64,000 nucleotides of DNA from Longimicrobiales bacterium (lineage in GTDB: Bacteria > Gemmatimonadota > Gemmatimonadetes > Longimicrobiales > Gaopeijiaceae), in the NCBI GenBank assembly GCA_028822645.1, contig JAPKDG010000005.1, forward strand, positions 1 through 64,000, written 5' to 3'. The notes beneath the pieces are model-generated. The model searched no databases. It was not told the DNA's origin and worked only from the letters and a program-made list of their open reading frames with translations. Shown here piece after piece: positions 25,408 through 35,420 of the stretch (position 1 is the stretch's first letter; each line of letters starts with the position of its first letter). The position numbers and the translations under genes are program-made.

Positions 25408-28400
25408 TAAACCTGTTCTGAAATCATGAATTTTCTTCTCACCATTATCATCGTGCTGTCAAACAAATAGTAAAGAACCGGCACGAGGACCAGAGTCAAG
25501 AAGGTTGCAAACAAAATTCCTACTATCACCGCGATTGCCATTGGACCCCACCATGCCGCTTGCATACCACCCCAATATAAATCTGGATTCACCCTCGTGA
25601 ATAGACCTAAAAAATCAAAATTAAGTCCGATGGCCAAAGGCACCAACCCTAAGGCAGTAGTCAGAGCGGTCAGGATCACTGGGCGGAAGCGAACTTGACC
25701 ACCTCGTATAAGTGCTTCCCGTATGCCAAGGCCGTCCCTAGATCGGAGTATATCAATATAATCGATCATCACAATAGCATTATTTACAACTATGCCAGCC
25801 AAAGATATCAAGCCTACTCCAGTCATTATAATGACAAACGGCATACGGAAGATTATAAGTCCCCAAAAGACCCCAGCCGTAGACAGCAAAACTGAAGTAA
25901 GGATTATCACTGGTTTAATGACAGAATTAAATTGGGTCACCAGAATCAAAGCAATCAATCCTAGACCCAAGAGAAAAGCGGAGACCAGAAAATCCATAGC
26001 CTCCTTCTGATCTTCTGCCTGCCCCGTGTAACGGAGCTGATAACCAATTGGCAGGCCGTTTTCAGAGAATTCACTTAGCACACTTGTCACTTCCGCTAAA
26101 ACAGCATTGCTATTCAAGCCAGCTCTGGTATCAGCACTAATAGTGGCCATCCGAACTTGATTTTTACGGCGAATGCTACCTAGGCCCTCGCCTACTTCCC
26201 AGTTCGCTACGGATAATAACGGTATCTGATTGCCCTCATTCATAACAGTCAATTGACTGAGGCTCTCGAGATCGTCTCGATACCGTTGTCCTAGTCTGAC
26301 CACAATGTCATACTCATCACTGCCACTACGATATTTAGCTGCCTCGACACCCTGAATGGCTCCTCGGATCGCAAGCCCCACATCTCTACTGGATACTCCA
26401 TAAAGAGCCGCCTTTTCTCTGTCCACATAGACAGAAAGTTCTGGGCGGGCTTGATCCAAATCACTTTCTAGTCCCACCAATTTCCCGTAAACAGAATGAT
26501 TCTGTAAAGTACTCAAAACTTGATCGGAAAGTTGCTTTAGTACTTGTGGGTCCTCACCTGTCACTTCGATACTGACCGGCAATCCCTGTGCAGGACCCGA
26601 TGCGCTCTGATCCACCGTCACTTCCGCTCCAGCCACATCGGTCCCCAAAGAGGTTTGCATGTCAATCAGGAGATCTTTAGCGTCAAATTGACGACTACCG
26701 AAATCAACCATACTTACGGTTACCCGGCCAGAATTCGGGCCAGAAGCACCACCACCCATCGGGTTGCCACCGCCAGGTCCTGACCCTATTGTCGCAACTA
26801 CAGAAGAGGCATCTACAATCCCTTTGACTCCAGCAATCGCAATTTCCAGCTTCCGAGCCACCTCATCAGTGGCTTGTACTCGACTCCCAACTGGAAGTTG
26901 GACACCTACCATAATGTTTTCTGGGGGCATATCTTCTGGAAAAAATTCTACTCCAGAATTTGTCCAACTAAACATAAATAAGGTGAATCCCAACCCCATC
27001 ATAGAACCAATTAGTACCGATTTTCTATGGTCGAGAGCAAACTCCAGTTGCCTAGTATATACTCCAATTGCTTTCGGTACCCACGCATCTTGAAATTTCC
27101 TGGAAATGTTCCTTACAAAGAAGTGATAAATTATAAAAATCGACGCAACCAGGGTCAGCGTGACTATTGCAGCCACAGGACTGACCATTGCTAGGACAAT
27201 GAAAACCAATGCTAGCATACACCCAAAAGTTCTTCTGGCTACCGACGTCATCTTCTGTTGAGGTTCATGCTCCAGACGAAGGAATGATGCACACAAGGTG
27301 GGGACTATCACCAAAGCAACAAACAGAGAACTTGAAAGGGCAATCATCAACGTAATAGGCATGAAGCCCATGAACTCTCCAACTTCTCCTGGCCAGAACA
27401 TAAGAGGTGCAAATGCAGCCAGCGTGGTTAAGGTTGCAGCTATCACAGGTCCCGCCACCTCTCCAGTCGCTTTCTTGGATGCCTCGCGCTTATCCCAACC
27501 TTCTTCTACATAACGGTATATATTTTCGACAACCACAATCGCGTTATCGACCAACATCCCTAAAGCCAATATTAATGAAAACAGAACAACCATATTGAGA
27601 GTAATCCCTAACATGTTTAATACCACGAAGGTAAGTAGCATAGATAAGGGTATTGAAATCGCAACGAAAAGTGAGTTGCCAACACCCAAAAAAAACAGGA
27701 GGATGGCAACTATAAGTATGAGTCCGGAGATGATATTGTTCTCCAGATTACTCACCATATCGGCAACGCCGACTGACTGATCAGAAGTGATTTTGACAAC
27801 GGTTGTCGGAGGCAGGACTGATTCCATTTCGAGTACTGCAGACTTCACCATGTCCGATGTCTCAATGATGCTATATCCAGAACGTTTTATCACGTCTAAG
27901 GTGACCACAGGGGAACCATCGAGACGAGCAAAGCTTGCCCTGTCTTGAAACCCGAACTCTACCTGGGCCACATCACTGACATAAACTGGACGTCCAGATT
28001 CTGCTTCAATCACAAGATTTTCGATTACTCTCGGATCATCAAATTCTCCGTCCACCCTCACCAAGTAAGTAAATGATCCTACATCAATTGAACCACCAGG
28101 TATATTCACATTCTCGTTGCGAATGGCGTCTATTACATCGCTTATGGCGAGACCATAAAATTTGAGCCGATCTAGTTGCACATCTACCTGAACTTCCCGC
28201 TCCAATCCCCCACGAAGCCCCACTCTCAAAACGGAAGGTATCTGTTCAATTTTCTCTTGAATGTCTTCACCGACCTCTTTAAGACGGACCAAGTCATATT
28301 GTCCTGCAAGATTAACCTGCATGATCGGAATCTCGGAAAAACTAAACTCTATTATAGACGGATCTTCCGCTTCAGTAGGTAATTCTGATTTAGCGAGATC

Positions 28401-28826
28401 CACCTTTTCTCGAATTTTTTGGAGTGCTTCATCCAGATTCACAGAAGCTTCAAATTCAGCAACTATACTAGAATAACCTTCGACTGAAGTAGAAGTCAGA
28501 TCTTTTATATCCGAGATGGTCGACAACTCTTCCTCGAGAGGGCGAGTCAAAAGACTTTCAATATCAGCTGGAGATGCTCCAGGATAAACCGTATTAATAG
28601 CAATAGTAGGGATTTCAATTTCCGGGAAAGATTCTCGTGGAATAACCCTGTAAGATATAAACCCTAAAACAGTTATGAAAAACAGTAATACCCCTATGCT
28701 GGTCCCATGGTCGATAGCCCAACTGGTTGGAGCAAACTCTTTATATTGTCCAGAAGGTTTTTCAGATTGCAAATCCACTGGTCGCTTAATGCGTGTGTCA
28801 TCTCCAGGGCTGTCAGTAATAGTCAT
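25407..28826 (-). CDS. RND-family efflux transporter (inner-membrane pump)
   Basis: 1139 residues with the 1+5+1+5 membrane pattern and two large periplasmic loops. Landmarks are PGASPADIESLLTRPLEEEL, LGMLVDNAIVVVENIYRYVEEG (with the paired Asp of transmembrane segment 4), and in the second half GIVVNNAIVMIDYI with FRPVILTALTTALGLVPLA. Around residue 690 is an unusual Gly-rich stretch (GSGPGGGNPMGGGASGPNSG). RND pumps export drugs, metals or lipids by proton exchange. Upstream genes supply the adaptor and outer-membrane channel. The stop overlaps the Fe-S/NrfD gene. Confidence 0.93.
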   Translation of the reverse strand: MTITDSPGDDTRIKRPVDLQSEKPSGQYKEFAPTSWAIDHGTSIGVLLFFITVLGFISYRVIPRESFPEIEIPTIAINTVYPGASPADIESLLTRPLEEELSTISDIKDLTSTSVEGYSSIVAEFEASVNLDEALQKIREKVDLAKSELPTEAEDPSIIEFSFSEIPIMQVNLAGQYDLVRLKEVGEDIQEKIEQIPSVLRVGLRGGLEREVQVDVQLDRLKFYGLAISDVIDAIRNENVNIPGGSIDVGSFTYLVRVDGEFDDPRVIENLVIEAESGRPVYVSDVAQVEFGFQDRASFARLDGSPVVTLDVIKRSGYSIIETSDMVKSAVLEMESVLPPTTVVKITSDQSVGVADMVSNLENNIISGLILIVAILLFFLGVGNSLFVAISIPLSMLLTFVVLNMLGITLNMVVLFSLILALGMLVDNAIVVVENIYRYVEEGWDKREASKKATGEVAGPVIAATLTTLAAFAPLMFWPGEVGEFMGFMPITLMIALSSSLFVALVIVPTLCASFLRLEHEPQQKMTSVARRTFGCMLALVFIVLAMVSPVAAIVTLTLVASIFIIYHFFVRNISRKFQDAWVPKAIGVYTRQLEFALDHRKSVLIGSMMGLGFTLFMFSWTNSGVEFFPEDMPPENIMVGVQLPVGSRVQATDEVARKLEIAIAGVKGIVDASSVVATIGSGPGGGNPMGGGASGPNSGRVTVSMVDFGSRQFDAKDLLIDMQTSLGTDVAGAEVTVDQSASGPAQGLPVSIEVTGEDPQVLKQLSDQVLSTLQNHSVYGKLVGLESDLDQARPELSVYVDREKAALYGVSSRDVGLAIRGAIQGVEAAKYRSGSDEYDIVVRLGQRYRDDLESLSQLTVMNEGNQIPLLSVANWEVGEGLGSIRRKNQVRMATISADTRAGLNSNAVLAEVTSVLSEFSENGLPIGYQLRYTGQAEDQKEAMDFLVSAFLLGLGLIALILVTQFNSVIKPVIILTSVLLSTAGVFWGLIIFRMPFVIIMTGVGLISLAGIVVNNAIVMIDYIDILRSRDGLGIREALIRGGQVRFRPVILTALTTALGLVPLAIGLNFDFLGLFTRVNPDLYWGGMQAAWWGPMAIAVIVGILFATFLTLVLVPVLYYLFDSTMIMVRRKFMISEQV

Positions 28827-28842
28827 ATATGCTTGTACCTTA

Positions 28843-29943
28843 TTAATTCCCGACGATGTTGACTATGTCCCCATTTGAAACCAAAGTCTGACCCACAACT
28901 ATGAGCTGCTCTCCTGCATTCAATCCGCTCTCGATCACGACCCTATTTTCTTGACTCGGTCCTAGCTTCACAGGCCGAGATACGGCACGAAATTCTCTGT
29001 CCACTCGGTCAACCAGATAAACAACATACCCATTTTCAGTCCTAACCAAAGCTTCTTGAGGAATCACAATGACATCCACAAAACTCTTCCGAACTACATT
29101 GACATTTGCAATCATCTCCGGCTTGATCATGGCGTTGGGATTATCCATTTCCAGCTCTACCTTAAAGGTTCTATTGCTTGGGTCTACAGTTGCACCTACG
29201 TAGCTTATGACTCCTTCCGAACTCAGTCCTAGAACGTCAAAAATAGCAATCGCTCTGGTACCTACTGAAACGTCCAGTGCATACCTTTCGGGAACACCAG
29301 CCACCACTTTTATTGGACTAAGGGAGACTATGCGACCCACATCCCTGCCAATGTTCACCATGGTCCCTACTTCTACCATCCTATCTTCTAGTACACCGTC
29401 TATAGGTGCACGAATCACAGTATTCGCAAGGCGTACCTGAAGGATTGCCAAACGGGCATCAGCTTGTTCTGCAGCATATTTCGCCTGTAAATAGGCCAAC
29501 TCAGATCCCACTTGGTCATCCTCGAAAAGATTTTTTCGTCTCGCCCAAGTTTCCTTTGCTAGATTCGCTGCAGCCCTGGCTTCTCCCACTTGGTTTTTCA
29601 GGATTTGGTCGTCAATTTTGAACAATTTTTGATCTTTTACTACTGAGCTGCCCTTTTCCAAATTAATATTAAGGACCACCCCTGATTCTTGAGCTGAGAT
29701 TGTGACATCCTGATCGGCGACAGCAACACCAGTAAGGTTGATCATCTCTGTGAAAGACTGGAGATCTAACCTTAAAGCCTCCACGTTCACTAGCCGAGCT
29801 GATCCCTCGATCAAAATACCCTGCTCCTTGACGCGGATGGAGTACTCTGCTTCAGGACTGCCGCCACAACCGTAAATGAACACCCAGAACAGTAAAAGTA
29901 TTTTAAAATAAAAACTTCTTACAAGCCTGTTTATACCTGTCAT
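28843..29943 (-). CDS. RND efflux membrane-fusion lipoprotein
   Basis: About 366 residues. A lipoprotein signal (FKILLLFWVFIYGC) puts the lipidated Cys near residue 27, so it is anchored in the inner membrane. The lipoyl/barrel-sandwich halves flank a helical hairpin (VGEARAAANLAKETWARRKNLF), and IRAPIDGVLEDRMVEVGTMV is the family hallmark. It bridges the RND pump and the TolC-like channel. A GTG at 29955 overlaps the tolC stop by 4 nt. ATG at 29943, with AAGG 11 nt upstream, gives the better signal peptide; either is possible. Confidence 0.9.
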   Translation of the reverse strand: MTGINRLVRSFYFKILLLFWVFIYGCGGSPEAEYSIRVKEQGILIEGSARLVNVEALRLDLQSFTEMINLTGVAVADQDVTISAQESGVVLNINLEKGSSVVKDQKLFKIDDQILKNQVGEARAAANLAKETWARRKNLFEDDQVGSELAYLQAKYAAEQADARLAILQVRLANTVIRAPIDGVLEDRMVEVGTMVNIGRDVGRIVSLSPIKVVAGVPERYALDVSVGTRAIAIFDVLGLSSEGVISYVGATVDPSNRTFKVELEMDNPNAMIKPEMIANVNVVRKSFVDVIVIPQEALVRTENGYVVYLVDRVDREFRAVSRPVKLGPSQENRVVIESGLNAGEQLIVVGQTLVSNGDIVNIVGN

Positions 29944-29951
29944 TCGTTCGA

Positions 29952-31406
29952 TCACCTTAATAATTCATTCTGAGAATCCGAATCGACCATGGGAACTTTT
30001 CCCACCGCTAAATCCAAGTTGGCTTGCGCCACTAAAAAATCGTATACCGCTCCAGCATAATTGAATTCACTTTGTCTAAGAGCTACTTCAGCATCGGTCA
30101 GTTCTAGTGGCCCCATCATTCCTTCCCTGTACTCTGCACTGACTATTTCAAAGCCACGCCCGGCCTGCTGTACCGCTTTTTGTTGGCCTCCTGCTCTCAA
30201 CTTCGCTTCCTGAAGCCGATTCCACACGGTCCTGATTTCAGCATCCGCTCTGGCCCTGGCGAGACGCCCCTGAGCTCGCACTTGCCTCAGGGCTGCCTGT
30301 TTCTGGTCAATCCGAGCATCCTTAGAAAATCCACTAAACAAGGGCCAAGTTACTCTGAGCCCAGCCTGTTGTGAAAATGCTCTAAGTTTAGGATCAGCGA
30401 AAAAATCTGGACTACCATTTTGCTGGGCTGTCACCCCGTAAGACCCGAAAAGCACTATCTCTGGCAAGTAACGGGATCGCTCCATTCTCAATTCAGCACT
30501 TCTCAAGCCTTCAGATTGCTCTAATGCCCGCAGATCTGGCCTTTCCTCTTGTGCTGTACTAAGGAGACTTTCAGGCAAGACTTCAGTTTCTAGACTCCAG
30601 TAAGACAATTCCAAAATTTCCCGGTTCGCAGCAGAATTACTTTCTACATTGTCTAGAGATATCTCTGCCAAAGATCCAGTTACCATTAGTTCTTCTGATT
30701 GCTCTATAACAAGTTCTATGGCCAAATCTCTTTTCAATTCCATAACAGAGCTCTTGGCTTGTAAAAAACTAGGTTCCAAATTTGCCAGCTCTACCTCCAG
30801 CCTCAGTACATCGTAATCCGTTGCTAAACCAACTTCTCTAAGTGCACGGGTCTCATTCAAAGATTTTTCCAGTCTCTCTAAAGAATTACTAACTAGTCGC
30901 ACTTGCTCCTGAGCCAGTAGTAAACCGTAGTAAATCAATCTGACACGTGTCACCACTGATTGTATTCTTCCACGAACACCTTCGCGTTCAATATCTCGAA
31001 ACCGAGAAGCAGCCTGCAATCCACCAAGAATGGTCGGGTTAAATAGACTTTGCTCTACGTTGATGTTGCTCTGCCAAATGTTATCAGACCCGAACTGCAC
31101 TGGAATCAGCTCCGATGGATCTGCAGAAGGATCGAAAATGATGGCGGGGAGAAAATTAGAAGCAATAGCTAAATTCCTACTATAAGCCGCAGATGCATCA
31201 ATGCTCGGGAATAGACTACTTTTGCTTTCCGATACCTGTTCGCTAGCTATTTCTAGAGCTAAACGAGCATCTTTTATGTCTTCACTCTTTTCGAGAGCCA
31301 TCCTAACTGCCTCTTTCAAGCCAATTGAATTCTCCTGAGATGCTACCGATTCGAATGAGAAAGCCAATAAAACACAGATACTACAGATATAGAGAGGTTT
31401 AATCAT
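29952..31406 (-). CDS. TolC-family outer-membrane efflux channel
   Basis: About 484 residues. A signal peptide (MIKPLYICSICVLLAFSFESVASQ) is followed by the two pseudo-repeats of the outer-membrane efflux family: LKEAVRMALEKSEDIKDARL and the later ERPDLRALEQSEGLRSAELRMERSRYLPEI-type segment. Long coiled-coil stretches match the periplasmic tunnel. It is the first gene of the efflux/molybdoenzyme run. The frame extends to a TTG at 31433, but ATG at 31406 gives a standard signal sequence. Confidence 0.9.
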   Translation of the reverse strand: MIKPLYICSICVLLAFSFESVASQENSIGLKEAVRMALEKSEDIKDARLALEIASEQVSESKSSLFPSIDASAAYSRNLAIASNFLPAIIFDPSADPSELIPVQFGSDNIWQSNINVEQSLFNPTILGGLQAASRFRDIEREGVRGRIQSVVTRVRLIYYGLLLAQEQVRLVSNSLERLEKSLNETRALREVGLATDYDVLRLEVELANLEPSFLQAKSSVMELKRDLAIELVIEQSEELMVTGSLAEISLDNVESNSAANREILELSYWSLETEVLPESLLSTAQEERPDLRALEQSEGLRSAELRMERSRYLPEIVLFGSYGVTAQQNGSPDFFADPKLRAFSQQAGLRVTWPLFSGFSKDARIDQKQAALRQVRAQGRLARARADAEIRTVWNRLQEAKLRAGGQQKAVQQAGRGFEIVSAEYREGMMGPLELTDAEVALRQSEFNYAGAVYDFLVAQANLDLAVGKVPMVDSDSQNELLR

Positions 31407-31587
31407 AGGCCTTAGAGGTTTCCCTTTCCCCAACCACTCCCTAGAAGTAACACTGACGGAGATAGCCGAATACGATTGTCAGCCAGCTTAGACACTGACC
31501 TACCCCACACTAGCCCCCATGGAGAAATCAGCAAATATAGTGTGTGCACCACCTTAACAACTGCCCCTATGTTCGGCATTTCTTGAC

Positions 31588-32526
31588 TTACTGAATGGAC
31601 TTCAAGTTACTCATAGTATCTTTAACCGCATCTACACTACTCATTAGAGCTTTTGTCTCCACGTCAGTGAGCTCCACCTCAATTATTCCTTCGAGTCCCT
31701 TCGCACCTAAGACACAAGGTACTCCGAGAAAAATACCATTGTAACCGAATTCTCCCTGTAGATATGCAGCACATGGAAGAATTCTTCGCTTATCCTTCAC
31801 TATAGACTCAGTCATCTGAACCGCAGCAGCCGATGGCGCATAATAAGCACTGCCAGTCTTGAGGTGGCCTACTATTTCAGCCCCTCCTTTCCTTGTACGC
31901 TCTATAAGCGCCTCTATCCTTTCTGGGCCAATAAATTGAGTCAAAGGTATTCCGGAAACCGTGGTATAGGAAACCAAAGGAACCATCGTATCTCCATGGC
32001 CTCCGAGAACTAAAGCTTGGATATCCTCAACACTTAGTCCCAGTTCCAGGGCTATGAAAGATCGAAACCGTGCAGTATCCAAGACTCCTGCCATCCCTAT
32101 CACTCTCTCTCTCTCAAAGCCTGTTTCCTGAAGAGCCACATACGCCATGACGTCCAAGGGATTTGAAACCACAATCACTATGGAATCAGGAGCCACTCTG
32201 GCGATTTCTTGAGAAACAGACTTCACTATGTTCGCATTGGTTTTCAAGAGATCATCCCTACTCATTCCTGGCTTACGAGCGATACCCGCAGTCACGATAA
32301 AAATATCAGAACCTGCAGCCCGATCATAATCATTACATCCAATTACTCTAGAATCGAAACCTTCTACTGGTGCACTTTCCCATTGATCCAAACCCTTGCC
32401 TTGTGGGATCCCTTCCACTACATCGATCAGTACAATTTCACGCGCCAATTCCTTCTCTGCTAATCTCTGAGCGCATGTAGCACCCACATTTCCAGCCCCC
32501 ACTACTGTAATTTTTTTTGTACTCAT
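31588..32526 (-). CDS. mdh: Malate dehydrogenase (LDH-like type)
   Basis: 312 residues. [21 protein letters not shown] is the NAD-binding fingerprint, [13 protein letters not shown] holds the substrate Arg of malate dehydrogenase, and [12 protein letters not shown] contains the catalytic His. It interconverts malate and oxaloacetate in the TCA cycle. It starts 78 nt after moaA on the same strand and is followed by a 180-bp gap before tolC. Together with the monomeric Icd it supports a complete oxidative TCA cycle. Confidence 0.93.
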   Translation of the reverse strand: MSTKKITVVGAGNVGATCAQRLAEKELAREIVLIDVVEGIPQGKGLDQWESAPVEGFDSRVIGCNDYDRAAGSDIFIVTAGIARKPGMSRDDLLKTNANIVKSVSQEIARVAPDSIVIVVSNPLDVMAYVALQETGFERERVIGMAGVLDTARFRSFIALELGLSVEDIQALVLGGHGDTMVPLVSYTTVSGIPLTQFIGPERIEALIERTRKGGAEIVGHLKTGSAYYAPSAAAVQMTESIVKDKRRILPCAAYLQGEFGYNGIFLGVPCVLGAKGLEGIIEVELTDVETKALMSSVDAVKDTMSNLKSIQ

Positions 32527-32604
32527 AAGAACCTGAACATAAAGTGTTTAAAGTTGTCGATCAAATGGTCATTCAAGACAGTAAGTTACCCAATCTTTCC
32601 TGAT

Positions 32605-33585
32605 TCATCCACCTGTCTGAGATAATGCCACGAGGCCCCCGGACCCTTCCATGCTTCCCTGGATCAGATGATGCCTTTCTGGCTTGATCCTCAGTGTCTC
32701 TTCAATCAGAGGAACAATGTCTCTGCCTTCGCGAATAGCATCTCGAAGGTTTGTTTGGATGTCTCCGAAAAGACAGGGTCGAAGTTGTCCGTCTGCTGTT
32801 AATCTCATCCTGTTACATTTATCACAGAAATTATGACTCATAGGTGTTATCACACCTACGGTACCCTTGGCTCCGGGAAATTTAAAATAGGTGGCAGGTC
32901 CATTTCCTATTGGCCCAACCACTGGACTCAATTCTGAAATTGATCGGAGCCTAGAAAGTACTTCCTGGCATGACACATAGTGTTTTGCGCTCAGATCCAG
33001 ATTGGATCCTGTCGGCATTAACTCTATAAACCGTACGCTCCATGGCTTGTCTTTAGTCATAAGGGCAAAATCTTCTATCTCGTCATCATTTTGCCCGCCT
33101 ATCACCACCACGTTGATTTTTATGGGATGGAAATCCAGTTCCTCGGCAACCTCAATCCCTCGCATGATTCGGTCAAAAGATCCTGGCCGTCTAGAAATGG
33201 CATCTACCCGGGTAGCTTTCAAGGAGTCCAGTGAAATGTTGACCCTATTGATACCAGCATCTCGAAGACTATGCCCTTGTTCAGCAAGCAGAATAGCGTT
33301 GGTGGAAAGTGATATATCTTCAATCTCAGGAATTTTTCTTACCATTTCAACTAGTTGTGGCAGATCTTTTCTCACCAAAGGCTCTCCCCCTGTGAAACGT
33401 ACCTTTCGCAAGCCCATGGGACCCATTATACGAACGATATCTGCTATCTCTTCGAAACTCAGAATGCTCTCTCGTTTCAACCAGTCAAGTCCTTCCATCG
33501 GCATGCAGTAAACACAACGTAAGTTACATTTGTCAGTTACCGAAATTCGCAAATACTCAATCTTCCTACCAAATTGATCAATCAT
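32605..33585 (-). CDS. moaA: GTP 3',8-cyclase (molybdenum cofactor synthesis)
   Basis: About 326 residues. The radical-SAM motif CNLRCVYC is near residue 20 and the second [4Fe-4S] site CDKCNRMRLTADGQLRPC near residue 240. The protein ends in Gly-Gly, as MoaA requires. It converts GTP to 3',8-cyclo-dihydro-GTP, the first step of molybdopterin synthesis. The start ATG at 33585 gives the usual MIDQFGRKIEYLRISVTDKC opening and lies 4 nt after the moaE stop. moaC was not found in the window. Confidence 0.95.
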   Translation of the reverse strand: MIDQFGRKIEYLRISVTDKCNLRCVYCMPMEGLDWLKRESILSFEEIADIVRIMGPMGLRKVRFTGGEPLVRKDLPQLVEMVRKIPEIEDISLSTNAILLAEQGHSLRDAGINRVNISLDSLKATRVDAISRRPGSFDRIMRGIEVAEELDFHPIKINVVVIGGQNDDEIEDFALMTKDKPWSVRFIELMPTGSNLDLSAKHYVSCQEVLSRLRSISELSPVVGPIGNGPATYFKFPGAKGTVGVITPMSHNFCDKCNRMRLTADGQLRPCLFGDIQTNLRDAIREGRDIVPLIEETLRIKPERHHLIQGSMEGSGGLVALSQTGG

Positions 33586-33589
33586 CTCA

Positions 33590-34039
33590 TCACTCTGGTT
33601 CAGTAAGCTGTGGAGACCCAGGAGTTGCCCCTTGCGTCCAATCTTCTCGCCCATCTAAGTAATACTCTTTTTTCCATACAGGAAGCCTTTTTTTTATCTC
33701 TTCCATAATATATCTGGAGGCCAGAAAGCTCTGCTCTCGGTGGTGGCTAGACACAGCTATCGCTACACTGACATCACCTATAACCAAATCCCCTATCCGG
33801 TGGACTGTTGCTATTCTATCAGTACCATACTGGCTTCGAGCTTCCATCACTATCTCTTCCAAGACACTCTTCGCCATCTTTTCATATGCCTCGTATCGTA
33901 CACCTTTTACTGGGAATCCGTCATTATGGTTTCTGACAACTCCGACAAATAATATATTGGCGCCGTCCTCCTCACTGCCAACACGTTCTAGAATATCACT
34001 CGGATTTATCGGCTGTCGAACAATCGCCACGAAGCTCAT
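33590..34039 (-). CDS. moaE: Molybdopterin synthase catalytic subunit
   Basis: 149 residues. FVGVVRNHNDG, VKGVRYEAYEKMA and the C-terminal VWKKEYYLDGREDWTQ, with the conserved Lys residues, define MoaE. With MoaD it transfers sulfur to cyclic pyranopterin monophosphate to make molybdopterin. It lies between moaD and moaA with 1- and 4-nt gaps. The product serves the molybdoenzyme encoded 10 kb downstream on the same strand. Confidence 0.94.
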   Translation of the reverse strand: MSFVAIVRQPINPSDILERVGSEEDGANILFVGVVRNHNDGFPVKGVRYEAYEKMAKSVLEEIVMEARSQYGTDRIATVHRIGDLVIGDVSVAIAVSSHHREQSFLASRYIMEEIKKRLPVWKKEYYLDGREDWTQGATPGSPQLTEPE

Positions 34040-34040
34040 C

Positions 34041-34286
34041 CTATCCCCCTGCTACAGGTGGTATGAAAGCCACCTCGTCTCCATCATTCAACATTGTCGC
34101 TGGTTCGCTGTAGACATGATTCACTGCAACAACCACAGAATCAGGCAAACAAGTGAAATTTTCTCCCTTGCTATGAAGTTCCGAGATAAGGTCAGAAACT
34201 TTGGCCTCAATGGGCAACCTTACATTCATTCGACCCAACCCAACAGCTTCTCTGTAAGAAGCAAAAAACAGCACATGAACTTCCAA
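34041..34286 (-). CDS. moaD: Molybdopterin synthase sulfur carrier subunit
   Basis: 81-residue ubiquitin-like protein beginning MEVHVLFFASYREAVG and ending FIPPVAGG. The terminal Gly-Gly is the site of thiocarboxylation. It delivers sulfur to MoaE. It is the first gene of moaD-moaE-moaA, and an earlier promoter must lie in the roughly 95 nt before it. Confidence 0.93.
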   Translation of the reverse strand: MEVHVLFFASYREAVGLGRMNVRLPIEAKVSDLISELHSKGENFTCLPDSVVVAVNHVYSEPATMLNDGDEVAFIPPVAGG

Positions 34287-34380
34287 TTGATCAACACCTG
34301 TTCAGATGGACGATGTGAAGAACACCCTAGATTAGATTAATGGTAGCCAACTCGTCAAAGTTTTAATTTACCGCAATCTG

Positions 34381-34974
34381 CTAGCTAGGGCCATCAAGTC
34401 CTTTTTCATTGGATTTGCCACCGCCCCGTCTTCCCCTTGACTCTCCAGAGCGAATCCGATCTGCATGAGATTTAAACTGTTCCCTCATCTCAATCATAAT
34501 TAGTAACTGCTTATGACCAATAATTTCCATGACAGCTTCCATCTCTCTTTTGAACAGAAGCGATTCTTCCACTCTCATATCGATCATTTCCTGTATTACT
34601 CTAGCAGAATCTTTCTCGCATATCTCCGAATCCACCCACTGCATCTCCACTCCTGCCCATCCCTCTCCCATACTAGATCGGACACAATTCATCACAAACT
34701 GCCGTGTCCGTTGCTCTTTTTTCGCCACAGCACGTCTGTCGTCCCTAGTCACTTGCAATATAAATCTAACCTCTGCTGCTTCTTCAGCATTTAGATCGAG
34801 TCTATTCATAAGCATTTGGTCAAATCTAGCCTCAATTTCACGCTCCATTCGTTCACGTTGCTGCGGGAAGCGTATTCTTCTTTCAGCAGGTGGACGCTGT
34901 AGAGCCTCTAAGTGGCCCACGGAGAAAACAGTGACAGATACCAAAGCTAGTAACAGTGATTTCTTATTCATCAT
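34381..34974 (-). CDS. Exported helical protein in an ECF sigma operon (Spy/CpxP-like architecture)
   Basis: 197 residues. A signal peptide (MNKKSLLLALVSVTVFSVGHLEA) precedes a strongly charged, helical mature part rich in Arg, Glu and Met, with long heptad-like stretches (MEREIEARFDQMLMNRLDLNAEEAAEV). The C-terminus is basic and Gly-rich (GESRGRRGGGKS). It has the architecture of periplasmic LTxxQ/Spy/CpxP-type proteins, but I cannot find the exact motif, so the family is uncertain. It overlaps the anti-sigma gene by 4 nt and is likely part of the same envelope-sensing system. Confidence 0.6.
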   Translation of the reverse strand: MMNKKSLLLALVSVTVFSVGHLEALQRPPAERRIRFPQQRERMEREIEARFDQMLMNRLDLNAEEAAEVRFILQVTRDDRRAVAKKEQRTRQFVMNCVRSSMGEGWAGVEMQWVDSEICEKDSARVIQEMIDMRVEESLLFKREMEAVMEIIGHKQLLIMIEMREQFKSHADRIRSGESRGRRGGGKSNEKGLDGPS

Positions 34975-35420
34975 TTAATTTCCTCGAATAACAAATTTAA
35001 ACTCTCCTCGGAAAAATCATCTAACACCAAAGAGCCAGCCAAGTCATAATCTTCACTTGGCCAAACATTCACAAAAAAATCTTGCTCTAAAAGACTAATG
35101 TCAGGAAGGAACAAAACCTTGTCCAGCAAGGAAGCAGACACCAATAAAGTCGTTACAGCGGCAGCGGGAAGAAGCTTCCTCCAGTACGATGTTTCGGCTT
35201 CAAAAAATTCTAGCCTGACTGCCTTTTTTATCTCTAATGGAAGTTGCAGGGGAGTCGCAGGTCTCAAAACAAAAAGCTTCTCTATCAACTCCAGTTCACC
35301 CCTGCAGTCAGAGCAATCCAAGACATGCCGATCTAATTCGGCTTTAATAGGTTCAGATAGCTCACCCCTGACTCCGGCCGAGAGATATCCTTTTGCTTCG
35401 ATACATTCCCATATAATCAT
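34971..35420 (-). CDS. Anti-sigma factor with zinc-finger-like N-terminus
   Basis: 149 residues. LDRHVLDCSDCRGELELIEKL (about residues 28-48) has the HxxxCxxC zinc-binding anti-sigma pattern. One probable membrane segment (LLPAAAVTTLLVSASLLDKVLFL) lies near residues 85-107, followed by a short acidic outer domain. It should hold the ECF sigma factor at the membrane. Both borders are 4-nt ATGA overlaps, with the sigma gene upstream and the exported protein downstream. Confidence 0.78.
   Translation of the reverse strand: MIIWECIEAKGYLSAGVRGELSEPIKAELDRHVLDCSDCRGELELIEKLFVLRPATPLQLPLEIKKAVRLEFFEAETSYWRKLLPAAAVTTLLVSASLLDKVLFLPDISLLEQDFFVNVWPSEDYDLAGSLVLDDFSEESLNLLFEEIK

Noticed and set aside
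26660-26780. Gly-rich stretch in the RND pump as a possible insertion or frameshift
   Set aside because: The frame continues cleanly on both sides with family motifs, so it is a loop of low complexity, not a break.
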